Shown here piece by piece: positions 7,555-17,353 of a stretch of 64,000 nucleotides of DNA. The first letter of the stretch is position 1; every line of letters starts with the position of its first letter. Both the position numbers and the translations under genes were made by a program. The stretch lies in contig PHDU01000014.1 in assembly GCA_002842755.1 (NCBI GenBank), positions 26,161 through 90,160 of the forward strand. Reading direction: 5' to 3'. This DNA is from Bacteroidetes bacterium HGW-Bacteroidetes-1 (GTDB taxonomy: Bacteria > Bacteroidota > Bacteroidia > Bacteroidales > F082). Under the pieces are notes generated by a model. That model saw only the letters and a list, made by a program, of their open reading frames with translations, had not been told where the DNA came from and ran no database searches.

Positions 7555-9234
7555 TTAATCGATTAAGAGTTTTTTATACCTGATTCTTGAAGGGCCGGAA
7601 TTTCCCAATCGTTTCCGCTTGTTTTCTTCATATTCGGTATAGCTTCCTTCGAAGAAATACACTTGAGAATTTCCTTCAAATGCCAGAATATGCGTTGCAA
7701 TGCGATCAAGAAACCAGCGATCATGTGAAATGACAACCGCACAACCTGCAAAATTTTCGATCCCTTCTTCAAGTGCACGCAATGTGTTAATATCAATATC
7801 GTTAGAAGGTTCGTCAAGGAGAAGGACATTAGATTCTTGTTTCAGTGTCAAGGCTAAATGCATGCGGTTGCGTTCACCTCCCGACAAAACGCCTGCCTTT
7901 TTCCCCTGATCGTTACCAGCGAAATTAAATCTGGAAACATAGGCACGAGCATTTGTCAATTTATTGCCCATTTTTATTTCATCATGTCCACCAGAAATAA
8001 TTTCAAAGACGGTCTTCTCAGGATCGATTTCTTCATGTGACTGATCTACATATCCAACTTTTACGGTTTCTCCAACGTCAAAAGTTCCGCTATCAGGCTT
8101 TTCCATTCCCATGATCAGGCGAAACAGAGTTGTTTTTCCGGCACCATTAGGTCCTATGACGCCGACAATTCCAGCAGGGGGAAGACTAAAACTCAGATCT
8201 TCAAACAACAGCTTATCTCCATAAGCCTTGGTAACATTTTTACATTCTATTACTTTATTACCCAAACGTGGACCATTGGGGATGTAAAGTTCAAGGCGTT
8301 CTTCCTTTTGTTTGGTATCTTCGTTAAGCATTTTTTCGTAGGAAGAAAGTCTCGCCTTTGATTTGGCATGACGTGCTTTTGGAGCCATCCGAACCCATTC
8401 GAGTTCACGTTCCAATGTTTTACGACGGCGGCTTTCGGTTTTTTCTTCCATTGCAAGCCGTTTAGACTTTTGATCGAGCCAGGAAGAATAGTTTCCTTTC
8501 CACGGAATCCCTTCTCCCCTGTCGAGTTCCAGGATCCATCCGGCTACATGATCGAGAAAGTAACGGTCGTGCGTAACTGCTATAACAGTGCCTTTGTACT
8601 GCTGAAGATGCTGCTCAAGCCATTCAACTGACTCAGCATCCAAATGATTGGTTGGTTCATCAAGGAGAAGAATATCGGGCTCACTCAAAAGCAAACGGCA
8701 CAATGCAACTCTGCGCCGCTCACCTCCTGAAAGATGTCTCACTATTGCACCCCCATCGGGACAACGAAGGGCATCCATTGCACGTTCAAGTTTATTGTCG
8801 AGCTCCCATGCATCTTTTTGTTCGATAAGGTCGGTCAAACGACCTTGTTCATCGATTAGTTTCGCCATCTCATCGTCAGACATAGGTTCCATAAAACGAT
8901 TGTTTACTTCCTCATAGGCTTTAAGAATATCAACTATTTCCTGAACGCCTTCCTCAACAATCTCTTTCACGGTTTTATTATCATCAAGATGAGGTTCCTG
9001 ATCGAGCATTCCAACACTATAACCTGGGGAAAAAACCACTTCACCCTGATATGATTTCTCTTTGCCGGCAATGATCTTCAGAAGGGTCGATTTACCTGAA
9101 CCATTCAATCCTATGATGCCGATTTTTGCACCATAAAAAAAAGACAAATAAATATCCTTTAAAATCTGTCTTGTTGGTGGGACAACTTTACTTACTCCTA
9201 CCATCGAAAAAATAATTTTCTTGTCGTCAGCCAC
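7555..9234 (-). CDS. ettA: Energy-dependent translational throttle protein EttA (ABC-F ATPase)
   Basis: A soluble ABC-F ATPase that binds the ribosomal E site and couples entry into elongation to cellular energy status. The 559 residues hold two ABC cassettes. The first has Walker A GLNGSGKST, signature LSGGERRRVAL and Walker B LLLDEPTNHLD. The second has GPNGAGKTT, LSGGERNRMHLALTL and LLLDEPSNDID. No membrane segments are present, and the linker between the cassettes is basic (RRRKTLERELEWVRMAPKAR). The length and the RNRMHLALTL stretch match EttA rather than other ABC-F members. It heads the minus-strand group leading into nhaA. Confidence 0.93.
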   Translation of the reverse strand: MADDKKIIFSMVGVSKVVPPTRQILKDIYLSFFYGAKIGIIGLNGSGKSTLLKIIAGKEKSYQGEVVFSPGYSVGMLDQEPHLDDNKTVKEIVEEGVQEIVDILKAYEEVNNRFMEPMSDDEMAKLIDEQGRLTDLIEQKDAWELDNKLERAMDALRCPDGGAIVRHLSGGERRRVALCRLLLSEPDILLLDEPTNHLDAESVEWLEQHLQQYKGTVIAVTHDRYFLDHVAGWILELDRGEGIPWKGNYSSWLDQKSKRLAMEEKTESRRRKTLERELEWVRMAPKARHAKSKARLSSYEKMLNEDTKQKEERLELYIPNGPRLGNKVIECKNVTKAYGDKLLFEDLSFSLPPAGIVGVIGPNGAGKTTLFRLIMGMEKPDSGTFDVGETVKVGYVDQSHEEIDPEKTVFEIISGGHDEIKMGNKLTNARAYVSRFNFAGNDQGKKAGVLSGGERNRMHLALTLKQESNVLLLDEPSNDIDINTLRALEEGIENFAGCAVVISHDRWFLDRIATHILAFEGNSQVYFFEGSYTEYEENKRKRLGNSGPSRIRYKKLLID

Positions 9235-9461
9235 GGCTTTACTATTTTAGATTAAATATTCTCTTAAACAAATTAAAATCTTCAGTTGTTCATGCAATTG
9301 AATTATCTGAAGCGTGGCCAAAAATACTCAGAAAAAATGAAATTTTCTACCTCATTCTTAACAAAATGAGATGAAATGGGAAAGAGCTCAAGCAAAGAAA
9401 CTTGTTACCTTTTCCCAAAATGAACAATAATACTATTATAAAAATAGAATATTATAGTGGT

Positions 9462-10640
9462 TTATTTTTCAATTATTGATTGAAGCGACTGCTCCAATTT
9501 ACGAATGGAGGAAGCCCAATCGAAATGCCGGTGCACAAAGTCATAGCCATTTTGCGCAATAAGATTTGCTTTCCCTTCATTTTTAAGTAGCTGAATAATA
9601 AAATCTGCCAGCTCAGAGGCGTTTTCTCCAACGAACAATTCCTCACCATTTAAACCTTTTAGTGCATCATTGGCAAGAACTGTGGTGACGCAGGGTAGTT
9701 TCATCGACATTGCCTCGAGCAGCTTATTCTGCAACCCTGTCCCAATACGCATAGGGGCAATAAATACCCTGGATTCAGCATAAGCCATACGAATATCATC
9801 CAACCAGCCACTTACATGTATTCGGTCAGAAGCCAGGTTCCGTACTTTTTTATCGGGTGTTGCTCCGGCAATCAGAATCATTGTCTGAGGCAAAACTTTC
9901 CATACCAGTGGCATGATTTCTTCCGCAAGAAATTCAGCGGCATTCACGTTGGGAGGGTAAGCCATATTGCCAGTAAAAACAATATCATATTTTTTCTCTA
10001 CCTCAATTGGTTTAAAATAATCATGATCAACTCCATTGGGTACAACCAGAATTTTGTCGCGATCGGAATGAGGAATAAGGTCTCTGTCGGGAAAGCTAAT
10101 GATTGTCTTAATATCAAAATCGTCAAATACATCGGCTTCGTATGATTTGAGTCTCAAATATTCTGCACGAAGAAAGGGTTTTAAAAACAAAGAAGCAACT
10201 TGAAATCTCCGAAACATCCCTTGTGAAAAAATATCCTGATAATCTAAAACTTTTGGCAGGCTGTTGTGACGTAAATATTCAGCAACGCGTAATAACTGGC
10301 CATAAAGCACATCAGGTTGATGATGTAAGATAAGCCTCTTTACTTTTCTTTCCGCTTTTGAATTATAAAAATAACCTGTTTGAAGGGGCTTTCCAAATAC
10401 CCAGGCGCGAAGCAAATTAAAAATAATACCATGAAATGGTAAATCAATGAAATTAATCGAACGGCAAAACGGTTGTAGAGCTTTAAAAGCTCTTTGTTTG
10501 TCGGCCTTGGGATCGCTGTTCAAGGCACAGAGAACAATTTCATTTTTTTTTGCTAACTCCTTGATTTGATGATATGCACGAAGTTTATCCCCTTTTTCAA
10601 GTGGCCATGGAATACGGGAAAGCAGCACAAAAATCTTCAT
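9462..10640 (-). CDS. GT4-family glycosyltransferase (GT-B fold)
   Basis: Probably transfers a nucleotide-activated sugar during envelope polysaccharide or LPS assembly. The N-terminal KIFVLLSRIPWPLEKGDKLRA resembles sugar transferases that accompany exopolysaccharide loci. The C-terminal half has a GT4 donor-binding domain with PNGVDHDYFKP, VFTGNMAYPPN and the E-x7-E-like stretch GTGLQNKLLEAMSMKLP. I placed the start at the ATG at 10640 (MKIFVLL, 392 residues), because the 14 residues upstream look unlike a family N-terminus. It is the distal gene after a second GT4 and an LptF/G permease. Acceptor and sugar cannot be told from sequence. Confidence 0.82.
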   Translation of the reverse strand: MKIFVLLSRIPWPLEKGDKLRAYHQIKELAKKNEIVLCALNSDPKADKQRAFKALQPFCRSINFIDLPFHGIIFNLLRAWVFGKPLQTGYFYNSKAERKVKRLILHHQPDVLYGQLLRVAEYLRHNSLPKVLDYQDIFSQGMFRRFQVASLFLKPFLRAEYLRLKSYEADVFDDFDIKTIISFPDRDLIPHSDRDKILVVPNGVDHDYFKPIEVEKKYDIVFTGNMAYPPNVNAAEFLAEEIMPLVWKVLPQTMILIAGATPDKKVRNLASDRIHVSGWLDDIRMAYAESRVFIAPMRIGTGLQNKLLEAMSMKLPCVTTVLANDALKGLNGEELFVGENASELADFIIQLLKNEGKANLIAQNGYDFVHRHFDWASSIRKLEQSLQSIIEK

Positions 10641-10679
10641 CTGAATTGTATTCACCAGACTTATCCGGTATAATGGTTG

Positions 10680-10687
10680 CAAAAATA
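10680..10687 (-). promoter_or_regulatory. Possible -7 box before the first GT4 gene
   Basis: The minus strand reads TATTTTTG 40 bases upstream of the preferred ATG, in the 136-base gap after the neighbouring glycosyltransferase gene. There is no clear -33 element, so read-through from upstream is an alternative. Confidence 0.35.
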
Positions 10688-10776
10688 TAAAAACATAAAG
10701 AATTTTTAGCCTTTTAAAATGGACAAAAAGGATAAGCTGAATTCACAGTAATTCAACCAACAGGTTAAAAAAACTT

Positions 10777-12006
10777 TCAAAATGCCTTTGAATAACTTTC
10801 TGGAGAAGGCATATTTTTCAATTCGTTATAAAACAAAACCAATCGATTAATAATCATTCTGTTATCATAAACCTGTTCAATCACGTCACGTGCATTATGG
10901 CCAACACTATTACAAAACTCAGGTTCGGTAACACATTTTTTAATAACTTCTTCAAATTCGCTTACGTTGTTGGCAATAAGGATATTCTTCCAGTCATGAT
11001 AAAAAATACCCTCAGCTCCTACTTCGGTGGTAATTACTGTTTTTCCAAGTGCCATCGCTTCAATAATCTTAATACGCATGCCGCTTCCAGAAAGCAAAGG
11101 CACAATAGCAATCGATTTTTCTTTTATAAAAGCCTGAGCATCTTCTACTTCTCCAAGAACAACTATATTCGGCTGATATCCGGTCACCAACCAATCTGGC
11201 ATATATCTTCCGGCAAGATAGAATTTTAAAGCAGGAAATTGTTCATGTATTTGCGGCCAAACCTTATCAAGAAACCAGCGAATTCCTTCTACATTTGGAA
11301 TCCAATTCATAGCGCCAATATGAAACAATGATGGTGCTTCAACATTTTCGTCAGAAAGACGAAAATCATCAATTCGGATTCCAAAAGGAATATCGATTGC
11401 TGGTGTTGCCGTCCTGCTTCTAAAAAACCCTGCATCCTTTCTTGTAATAGCAGCAATACCATCAACCTGGGTGAGGGCATTTAATTCAAATTTTTTTAGT
11501 GTGCGGGTTAGATGATTAAGATAAAATCTTTTAAATGGATTTTTTGTTTGCAAAGCCAATCGCTGCCAGATCAAATGTTCAATATTATGTGCACGAAGCA
11601 CGATTTTCGCTTTACTAAACCTTTTTATATCAACCACATAAGGAATCATAAAAAGAGTTTCGAGCTGAACAATATCGAATTGATAATGCTTTAAAAGGTT
11701 GATTAATTTCTGCTGAAATTCTTTCGAAATAAAACGTTCGACATGATAGGACTTTTGTGAAAACAAATTCAGGAATGCATCGTAAGGCTTTATTTCTAGG
11801 TCAAGATACACCAATTCAATGGCCGTCTTTTTTTTATAATCTTCAGGGATTTCATCCAGATTAACATAGTATTTATCGGAATTTACAGCGAGAACTTTCA
11901 CCTGATGACCAACTTCAATCAAACCCTCGATAAGGCTATTCATCGCTATTGGACCTCCCTCAAGTGCGGGATAGGGTGATTTATTACACAGAAAAAGTAT
12001 TTTCAT
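10777..12006 (-). CDS. GT4-family glycosyltransferase (GT-B fold)
   Basis: A 409-residue GT-B glycosyltransferase. The N-terminal KILFLCNKSPYPALEGGPIAM carries the glycine-rich acceptor-side loop. The C-terminal domain has PFGIRIDDFRL, IGAMNWIPN and the donor-site GSGMRIKIIEAMALGK with the second glutamate of the E-x7-E motif. Its ATG overlaps the stop of the LptF/G-type gene by four bases (ATGA), so the two are translationally coupled. It shares only general GT4 features with its downstream neighbour. The likely role is LPS or capsule sugar addition, given the linkage to an LPS transport permease. Confidence 0.83.
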   Translation of the reverse strand: MKILFLCNKSPYPALEGGPIAMNSLIEGLIEVGHQVKVLAVNSDKYYVNLDEIPEDYKKKTAIELVYLDLEIKPYDAFLNLFSQKSYHVERFISKEFQQKLINLLKHYQFDIVQLETLFMIPYVVDIKRFSKAKIVLRAHNIEHLIWQRLALQTKNPFKRFYLNHLTRTLKKFELNALTQVDGIAAITRKDAGFFRSRTATPAIDIPFGIRIDDFRLSDENVEAPSLFHIGAMNWIPNVEGIRWFLDKVWPQIHEQFPALKFYLAGRYMPDWLVTGYQPNIVVLGEVEDAQAFIKEKSIAIVPLLSGSGMRIKIIEAMALGKTVITTEVGAEGIFYHDWKNILIANNVSEFEEVIKKCVTEPEFCNSVGHNARDVIEQVYDNRMIINRLVLFYNELKNMPSPESYSKAF

Positions 12007-13499
12007 AGTGATGGCGTTGGTTTATTAAATAGTCCGCGAAGTCGCAATAAAATTTTTCTCCAGCTTTCAGCATCAAGCAAAGGAGCATCCGAAGTTGCTT
12101 TAAACGTCAGAAACAGTCCAACAGGCAAAAGTATAATGGATGAAAGCCAAACACCAAAAAACATATCCAAATCTCCAACCTTAGCCGCCTTCTCTCCGGT
12201 TATGCTTGTGATATGGTATATCACGAAAAAGAACACAGCTATGACGACCGGGAGTCCAAGACCTCCCTTTCGAATAATCGCTCCCATGGGTGCGCCAACA
12301 AAAAACAAAATCAGGCAGGCAATCGAAAGCGTAAATTTTTTATGCCATACAATCTCATGCTTTCGGATATTCTCTGTCTGATATCCAAAATCATTTTTAT
12401 TAAAGACAATATTATCGCGATTATTTCTAGCCGCACTCAGGGCCATTTCAATGATGTTAAATTTATCAGCCTTAACAAAATTATCCATCAAGGGCCATTT
12501 AATTGAAGCTATCATTGCTGAATCGGAAATAGAATCAACCAATGATTGATTTCCTTTTAATAAAGGGGTTCCTCTGACAGGTTTTCGCACAGTATCAATG
12601 GATGATAGTTGTTGATAACGTTTGTAGAAATTGCCTGTATAACGTTCTCTACGCTCATCATATCGCTGGTTAAGTGAATCAATAAACTGATTCAACTGCC
12701 TGGTTGTAAGCATAGAATAATGATTTTTAAACAACTCCTCCTTTGTACGTGTCAAATCAAAATCACTTAAATCAAATTTAATCCGCTGTTTTTTAAAGCT
12801 GGTCCGGTCAAAAGGCCTGTTCTCACGATAGTTGCGTGTTGTAACAATATCTGTATAAGAATAACCATCGAATAATGTAAATATGACACTTTGCTGATCA
12901 GGGCTGAGTTCCATATATCCTGATTTTGCTGCCGTAACTTTAATATTTCCCAATCGGTCTTTATGATCAAAAATTTTAACGTCGTAAATGGTCCGCCCAT
13001 CACGGTCTTTCTCACCAACGCGAATGATGTAGTTTTCAATTCCATTGTAAAAAACACCCTCATTAATATTAAAAGCCAATTTTTGCTGCCTTACATCGTA
13101 GAGTAAAGATTGAAACTTTAAATTGGCAACAGGTAAAATATTATTAGAGAAAAGATAAGCAAGAACACTGATTAAAAATGACAGATATACCAAAGGGCGC
13201 ATCACTTTCCAAACAGAAATACCAGACGCTTTCATAGCAACCAGCTCGTAATGTTCACCAAGATTTCCAAAAGTCATGAGCGAAGAAAGCAAAATTGCCA
13301 ATGGTAAAGCCAGAGGAACAAAAGTGGCACTTGCATAAAACATCAGTTGAGCAATGACTGGTGCATCAAGTCCTTTTCCAACAAGATCGTCAATATATTT
13401 CCAAAGAAACTGCATGAGCAGGATAAACAACGCAATAAAAAAGGTGAGAACAAATGGTCCCAGATATGATTTTAAAATAAACTGATAAATTTTTTTCAC
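12003..13499 (-). CDS. LptF/LptG-family LPS transport permease
   Basis: An inner-membrane subunit of the LPS extraction ABC transporter (YjgP/YjgQ family). The 498 residues show N-terminal membrane segments (LTFFIALFILLMQFLWKYID and the following two), the family stretch HYELVAMKASGISVWKVMRP, a large periplasmic domain from about residue 130 to 390, and three C-terminal segments starting near LSIACLILFFVGAPMGAII. The central domain is longer than in E. coli LptF or LptG, as is usual in Bacteroidota. I cannot say whether it acts as LptF or LptG. It heads the glycosyltransferase pair and has a -7 box 29 bases upstream. Confidence 0.88.
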   Translation of the reverse strand: MKKIYQFILKSYLGPFVLTFFIALFILLMQFLWKYIDDLVGKGLDAPVIAQLMFYASATFVPLALPLAILLSSLMTFGNLGEHYELVAMKASGISVWKVMRPLVYLSFLISVLAYLFSNNILPVANLKFQSLLYDVRQQKLAFNINEGVFYNGIENYIIRVGEKDRDGRTIYDVKIFDHKDRLGNIKVTAAKSGYMELSPDQQSVIFTLFDGYSYTDIVTTRNYRENRPFDRTSFKKQRIKFDLSDFDLTRTKEELFKNHYSMLTTRQLNQFIDSLNQRYDERRERYTGNFYKRYQQLSSIDTVRKPVRGTPLLKGNQSLVDSISDSAMIASIKWPLMDNFVKADKFNIIEMALSAARNNRDNIVFNKNDFGYQTENIRKHEIVWHKKFTLSIACLILFFVGAPMGAIIRKGGLGLPVVIAVFFFVIYHITSITGEKAAKVGDLDMFFGVWLSSIILLPVGLFLTFKATSDAPLLDAESWRKILLRLRGLFNKPTPSL

Positions 13500-13527
13500 C
13501 TTTGATGCTTGATCATTTTTTGATTGG

Positions 13528-13535
13528 CAAAGTTA
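13528..13535 (-). promoter_or_regulatory. Predicted -7 box for the LptF/G-glycosyltransferase operon
   Basis: The minus strand reads TAACTTTG, a full match to TAnnTTTG, 29 bases before the ATG at 13499. No TTG lies at normal -33 spacing. Confidence 0.5.
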
Positions 13536-13628
13536 ATTATAAAATGCAGGTCTACGATGAAGCAAAAATCAACTTCCTTCCATTAGCTGTTTTTATATTA
13601 AAAAATGATTCAAGAAAAATAAAACAGT

Positions 13629-16600
13629 TTACCAACCTAACTTTTCTTTAAACTCTTCATCGATACGCTTGTTCAAAATATCGCACCCATAATCAAATAA
13701 TCTGTTGTAATTGTCCTGATTCTTGTAGTAAAAATGCAAATTTTTATATTCACCACGCTTAGGCAACAAGCTCAAGGCTTCGGCAAGTGCCTCATCAGGA
13801 GTTTCAATCCCGTTGACGGATAATTGTCCGAGTAAAGCAACTAATTGACTGAAAGAGGTGTGCTCAACCGGACCATCCAACTGCTTTTCAATACGCTGTA
13901 TTTTACGTTGTGAATTGGTAAAGCTACCGCCTGTTTCCCATGGAAAAGAAGCAGGTAAAATGAGATTTGCCATTTTGCCTGTTTCAGTCATAAAAAAGTC
14001 CTGAACCATCACAAAATCAATTCTTTTTAGCATTTGCTTCATCTCAATTGGGTTAAGCGCACAACCCAACGGATCTTCACCAAAAATGAAGGCGTTTTTG
14101 ACTCTCCCGCCCGTGAAAAGTTTGAAAACGCTGTTAATTGTAAAGGGCAAGTCGTTCAATTTCCATTTTTGAGACATATAAAACTGCAAATCTTCGTCAA
14201 GAATCATTTCAGCACCAACGCCAATTTTATGGCAGGCTCCCATATCAAAAATACCATGGCTGTTATTTTTCTCTTTTAAAGCTATCAGCCCATTGGCAGC
14301 TTTGCCCAGTTTGCCTGTAATCATGGCCAGATTATGCATAGCCATGCTTGCATTTGCAGAAAGTTCTTTTTCCTGGAACACCATAATGGCATTCATTTCT
14401 TCATTGTACTCTTTTGCAAAAGTGGCAACCGTACTGATATCCGTACCTGCTTTTTGAAGCAATTGGGTAAAATCTTCTTTCAACATCAACGCTTTATAAG
14501 CTTCCCACCCATCCGCACGATCATTGATAAAAAGTGCATTTTGCATCTCATGTTCAATGAGATAATGATTAACAGCTTTGATGAAATAAAAGTAGTTTTT
14601 AATAGTAATCACGCGATCAACTTTACTACCAAACCAGTTGTCTGGCTGCGTTGTCAATAGCACTACTTCAATGTTTTCCTTAAACTTTGTATTAAAAATT
14701 AACTGATTAATAGCAGGATGATCCAAATGAAGTTCGTTCCCTGCAACAAATATTTTGGAAGCTCCCCTAAGATCACAAAACGAAGCGTTTTCATTCGAAT
14801 TATGAAAATACCCTTCCCCGCGACCCATATAATGGAAACTACTCACATTGTTGGTTTTTGCACCTGCACGCGCCATTTTCTGAATCAGGTAAAGTTCTTC
14901 GTTGGTCAATCGGGCACCACCAAAAAAACTGTTTTCATCAGGTTTGACGTTTTTTATGCGTTCAGCAATGATTTCATACGCCCTTTCAAATCCTATTTCT
15001 TCCCACTCTTTTCCCACCTTTAGCATTGGCTGCGTCAGTCGGTCTTTGCTGTTAAATAATTTATACCCAAACATTTGACGACGATTGATCAAACCAAGAC
15101 GATTTATCTCACCTTTACGTGGTGATGCTCCATAAAATTGCCCGCGATAATGATGGAGATCGACTTCATAACCTTCAGATCCAAACATATCGATTGCCTC
15201 TAATTTCTCGAGTGGTAAAGGGCCTGGTTTGTAACCAAAGTTTTCAGTCAATGCACCGGTCGGACAGGTTGTAATACATAATCCGCAGCTTTCACAGCTT
15301 GTTTCCTGAAGTGAAAGTCCCATGGCGGGTGAAACATAACTTTTAAATCCACGATTAATAAGACCAAGAGCTGATGCGCCGACAACTTCGCGACAAATTC
15401 GTATGCAGCGGGAACATAGAATGCATTTGTTGCTGTCGATTTCGATGAATGGATGACGAAAATCAATATCATGTTGAATAAACTCACCTTCAAAAGCCGT
15501 TTGCTCTGCCTGATAATCGGTTGAATGTTTTTTTAAATCACAAGTGTGATATGCATTACATCCACATTCAAGGCAGCGACTTGCTTCCATCTGTGCAACA
15601 AATTCACTGGCGTAACCACGTTCTACTTCATCAAAATTGTTGCGTTCATCGGGCAAAAGCACTGGCATTTCCTGCCTGGCTTGCGCCGGATAACGATGTT
15701 TATAGTCGTCAGGAATTTGTGGTTTGAAATTATCTTTCTTACTCAGAAATTCTTTTTGAGTGGGAGTTATTGGCAAATTATTCAAGAATTGATGGCACGA
15801 ATTGGCCGCAATTTTCGCTTGAGCTATTGCTTCGATAATAGTTGCAGGCCCTGTAACACCATCTCCGGCAGCAAATACTGAAGGTATGCCCGTTTGAAGT
15901 GTTTTCTTGTCAGCTTCGATATCGCCCCATCTGCTGATTAGAAGTTTTCCATTTTCAGCATGAGCATTGATATCATCAATAAAATTAACCTCCGTTTTTT
16001 GCCCAATTGCAGCCAAAACATAGTCTGCTGGCAACTCAAATTCTGAGTCAGGTACTGGCACAGGTCTGCAACGGCCTGAAGCATCAGGTTCGCCTAATGA
16101 CATCCTGATAAGTTTCAGTGATTTTAGTTTATCTGCTTCATCTTTTATTATTTCTACAGGATTTGTAAGAAAAAGATAATCAACACCTTCAAGTTTTGAT
16201 TCATGTATTTCTATCGGGTTTGCAGGCATTTCCTTTTCTGTCCGACGGTAAACCACATATACTTTTTCTGCACTGCAGCGTATTGCAGTCCGGCAACAAT
16301 CCATCGCAGTATTTCCACCTCCTACAACTACAACTGTTTTTTCACTGAAGTCGTATCGTTGACCTGTAACCTCCATATTGCGTAGAAAATCGATACCGGA
16401 AAAAACATTTTCGGCATCATCGCCCTTGCAACCAACTCCTGTTCCCTTCTGCGAACCGATGGTTAATATGGTTGCATCAAAATTTTCTTTTAACTCTTTA
16501 TAGCTAAGGTTCTCGCCCAGTTTTTTATTATAGTGGATTGATACCCCCAAATCAGTTATGTTTTTCACTTCCAGATCAAGTATATCATTTGGCAGACGGT

Positions 16601-17324
16601 ATTCAGGAATACCATACCGCAGCCATCCTCCCGGATGAGCTGTTGCTTCAAATATTTCGACATCATGTCCCATAATCCGGAGAAAATGAGCTGTTGATAA
16701 GCCTCCGGGTCCAGCACCAATAACTGCGATCTTTTTTCCGGTTGAAGGCGAAATTTTCGGGACAAACTTATCGTTTGACTTCAAATCAAAGTCCGATGCA
16801 AAACGTTTCAGGTAATCAATTCCAACAGCAGCTCCTTCATCCATAAGGCCACGACGACAGGCGGCTTCGCATGGCCGTACACAAACACGTCCACAAATTG
16901 CAGGCAATGGATTGGTTTCTTTAATCAATGCAACTGCATCCGAATAACGTCCTTTTTCAATCAGCGAAATATACCCTTGAACATCCACTCCTGCAGGACA
17001 GGTTTGTTTACAAGGCCCTAAACAATCTGCATAATGATTGCTCAATAAAAGGTCAAGAGTAGATTTACGTGCTTTTTTGATCGCTTCCGTTTCTGTATTT
17101 ATTTCCATTCCCGATGTGATATAGGTTGAGCAAGAAGGCTGGTTACCCCGCATTCCTGCAACCTCAACCACACACACATAACAAGATGAAAAAGGCTCAA
17201 TACGCGGATCGTGACAGAGTGTCGGGATCTGAAGTCCATGGCGGGTTGCACATTCGTAAATTGTTTCACCCTCAATTCCGCTGACAGTTATCCCGTTGAG
17301 CTTGATGTTTATATATTGACTCAT
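13629..17324 (-). CDS. Fusion of ferredoxin, GltD-like NAD(P)H flavoprotein and NuoG-like domains (NADH-linked oxidoreductase subunit)
   Basis: A 1231-residue redox protein. Residues 1-80 are a plant-type 2Fe-2S domain (Cys37, 48, 51, 65). Residues 100-160 have the GltD-type cysteine set (Cys101, 105, 109, 144, 148, 152, 156). Residues 197-510 are a GltD/NfnB-type flavoprotein with the FAD motif GAGPGG, an NADPH-type motif (VVVVGGGNTAMD then VYRR) and a closing FAAGDG. Residues 625-695 hold two 4Fe-4S clusters (Cys634-644 and 677-687). The rest is a molybdopterin-oxidoreductase-like domain of the NuoG kind: it lacks the usual leading CxxCxxxC and any recognisable catalytic Cys, so a working molybdenum site is doubtful. 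It lies 29 bases after nuoF and nuoE homologues, so it likely forms a soluble complex moving electrons between NADH, NADP(H) and a low-potential carrier. Formate dehydrogenase activity is the main alternative and looks unlikely. Confidence 0.8.
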   Translation of the reverse strand: MSQYINIKLNGITVSGIEGETIYECATRHGLQIPTLCHDPRIEPFSSCYVCVVEVAGMRGNQPSCSTYITSGMEINTETEAIKKARKSTLDLLLSNHYADCLGPCKQTCPAGVDVQGYISLIEKGRYSDAVALIKETNPLPAICGRVCVRPCEAACRRGLMDEGAAVGIDYLKRFASDFDLKSNDKFVPKISPSTGKKIAVIGAGPGGLSTAHFLRIMGHDVEIFEATAHPGGWLRYGIPEYRLPNDILDLEVKNITDLGVSIHYNKKLGENLSYKELKENFDATILTIGSQKGTGVGCKGDDAENVFSGIDFLRNMEVTGQRYDFSEKTVVVVGGGNTAMDCCRTAIRCSAEKVYVVYRRTEKEMPANPIEIHESKLEGVDYLFLTNPVEIIKDEADKLKSLKLIRMSLGEPDASGRCRPVPVPDSEFELPADYVLAAIGQKTEVNFIDDINAHAENGKLLISRWGDIEADKKTLQTGIPSVFAAGDGVTGPATIIEAIAQAKIAANSCHQFLNNLPITPTQKEFLSKKDNFKPQIPDDYKHRYPAQARQEMPVLLPDERNNFDEVERGYASEFVAQMEASRCLECGCNAYHTCDLKKHSTDYQAEQTAFEGEFIQHDIDFRHPFIEIDSNKCILCSRCIRICREVVGASALGLINRGFKSYVSPAMGLSLQETSCESCGLCITTCPTGALTENFGYKPGPLPLEKLEAIDMFGSEGYEVDLHHYRGQFYGASPRKGEINRLGLINRRQMFGYKLFNSKDRLTQPMLKVGKEWEEIGFERAYEIIAERIKNVKPDENSFFGGARLTNEELYLIQKMARAGAKTNNVSSFHYMGRGEGYFHNSNENASFCDLRGASKIFVAGNELHLDHPAINQLIFNTKFKENIEVVLLTTQPDNWFGSKVDRVITIKNYFYFIKAVNHYLIEHEMQNALFINDRADGWEAYKALMLKEDFTQLLQKAGTDISTVATFAKEYNEEMNAIMVFQEKELSANASMAMHNLAMITGKLGKAANGLIALKEKNNSHGIFDMGACHKIGVGAEMILDEDLQFYMSQKWKLNDLPFTINSVFKLFTGGRVKNAFIFGEDPLGCALNPIEMKQMLKRIDFVMVQDFFMTETGKMANLILPASFPWETGGSFTNSQRKIQRIEKQLDGPVEHTSFSQLVALLGQLSVNGIETPDEALAEALSLLPKRGEYKNLHFYYKNQDNYNRLFDYGCDILNKRIDEEFKEKLGW

Positions 17325-17353
17325 TTTTTTAGTAATCTTTAGTTTTAAATGAA

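Noticed and set aside
9421..9461. An AT-rich near-palindrome just past the first GT4 stop
   Set aside because: The two arms match poorly and there is no GC core, so I do not call it a terminator.
13629..17324. Reading the fusion protein as an active formate dehydrogenase or an iron-only hydrogenase
   Set aside because: The NuoG-like part lacks the leading CxxCxxxC and a catalytic Cys, and no H-cluster motifs (TSCCPxW, PCxxKK) are present.
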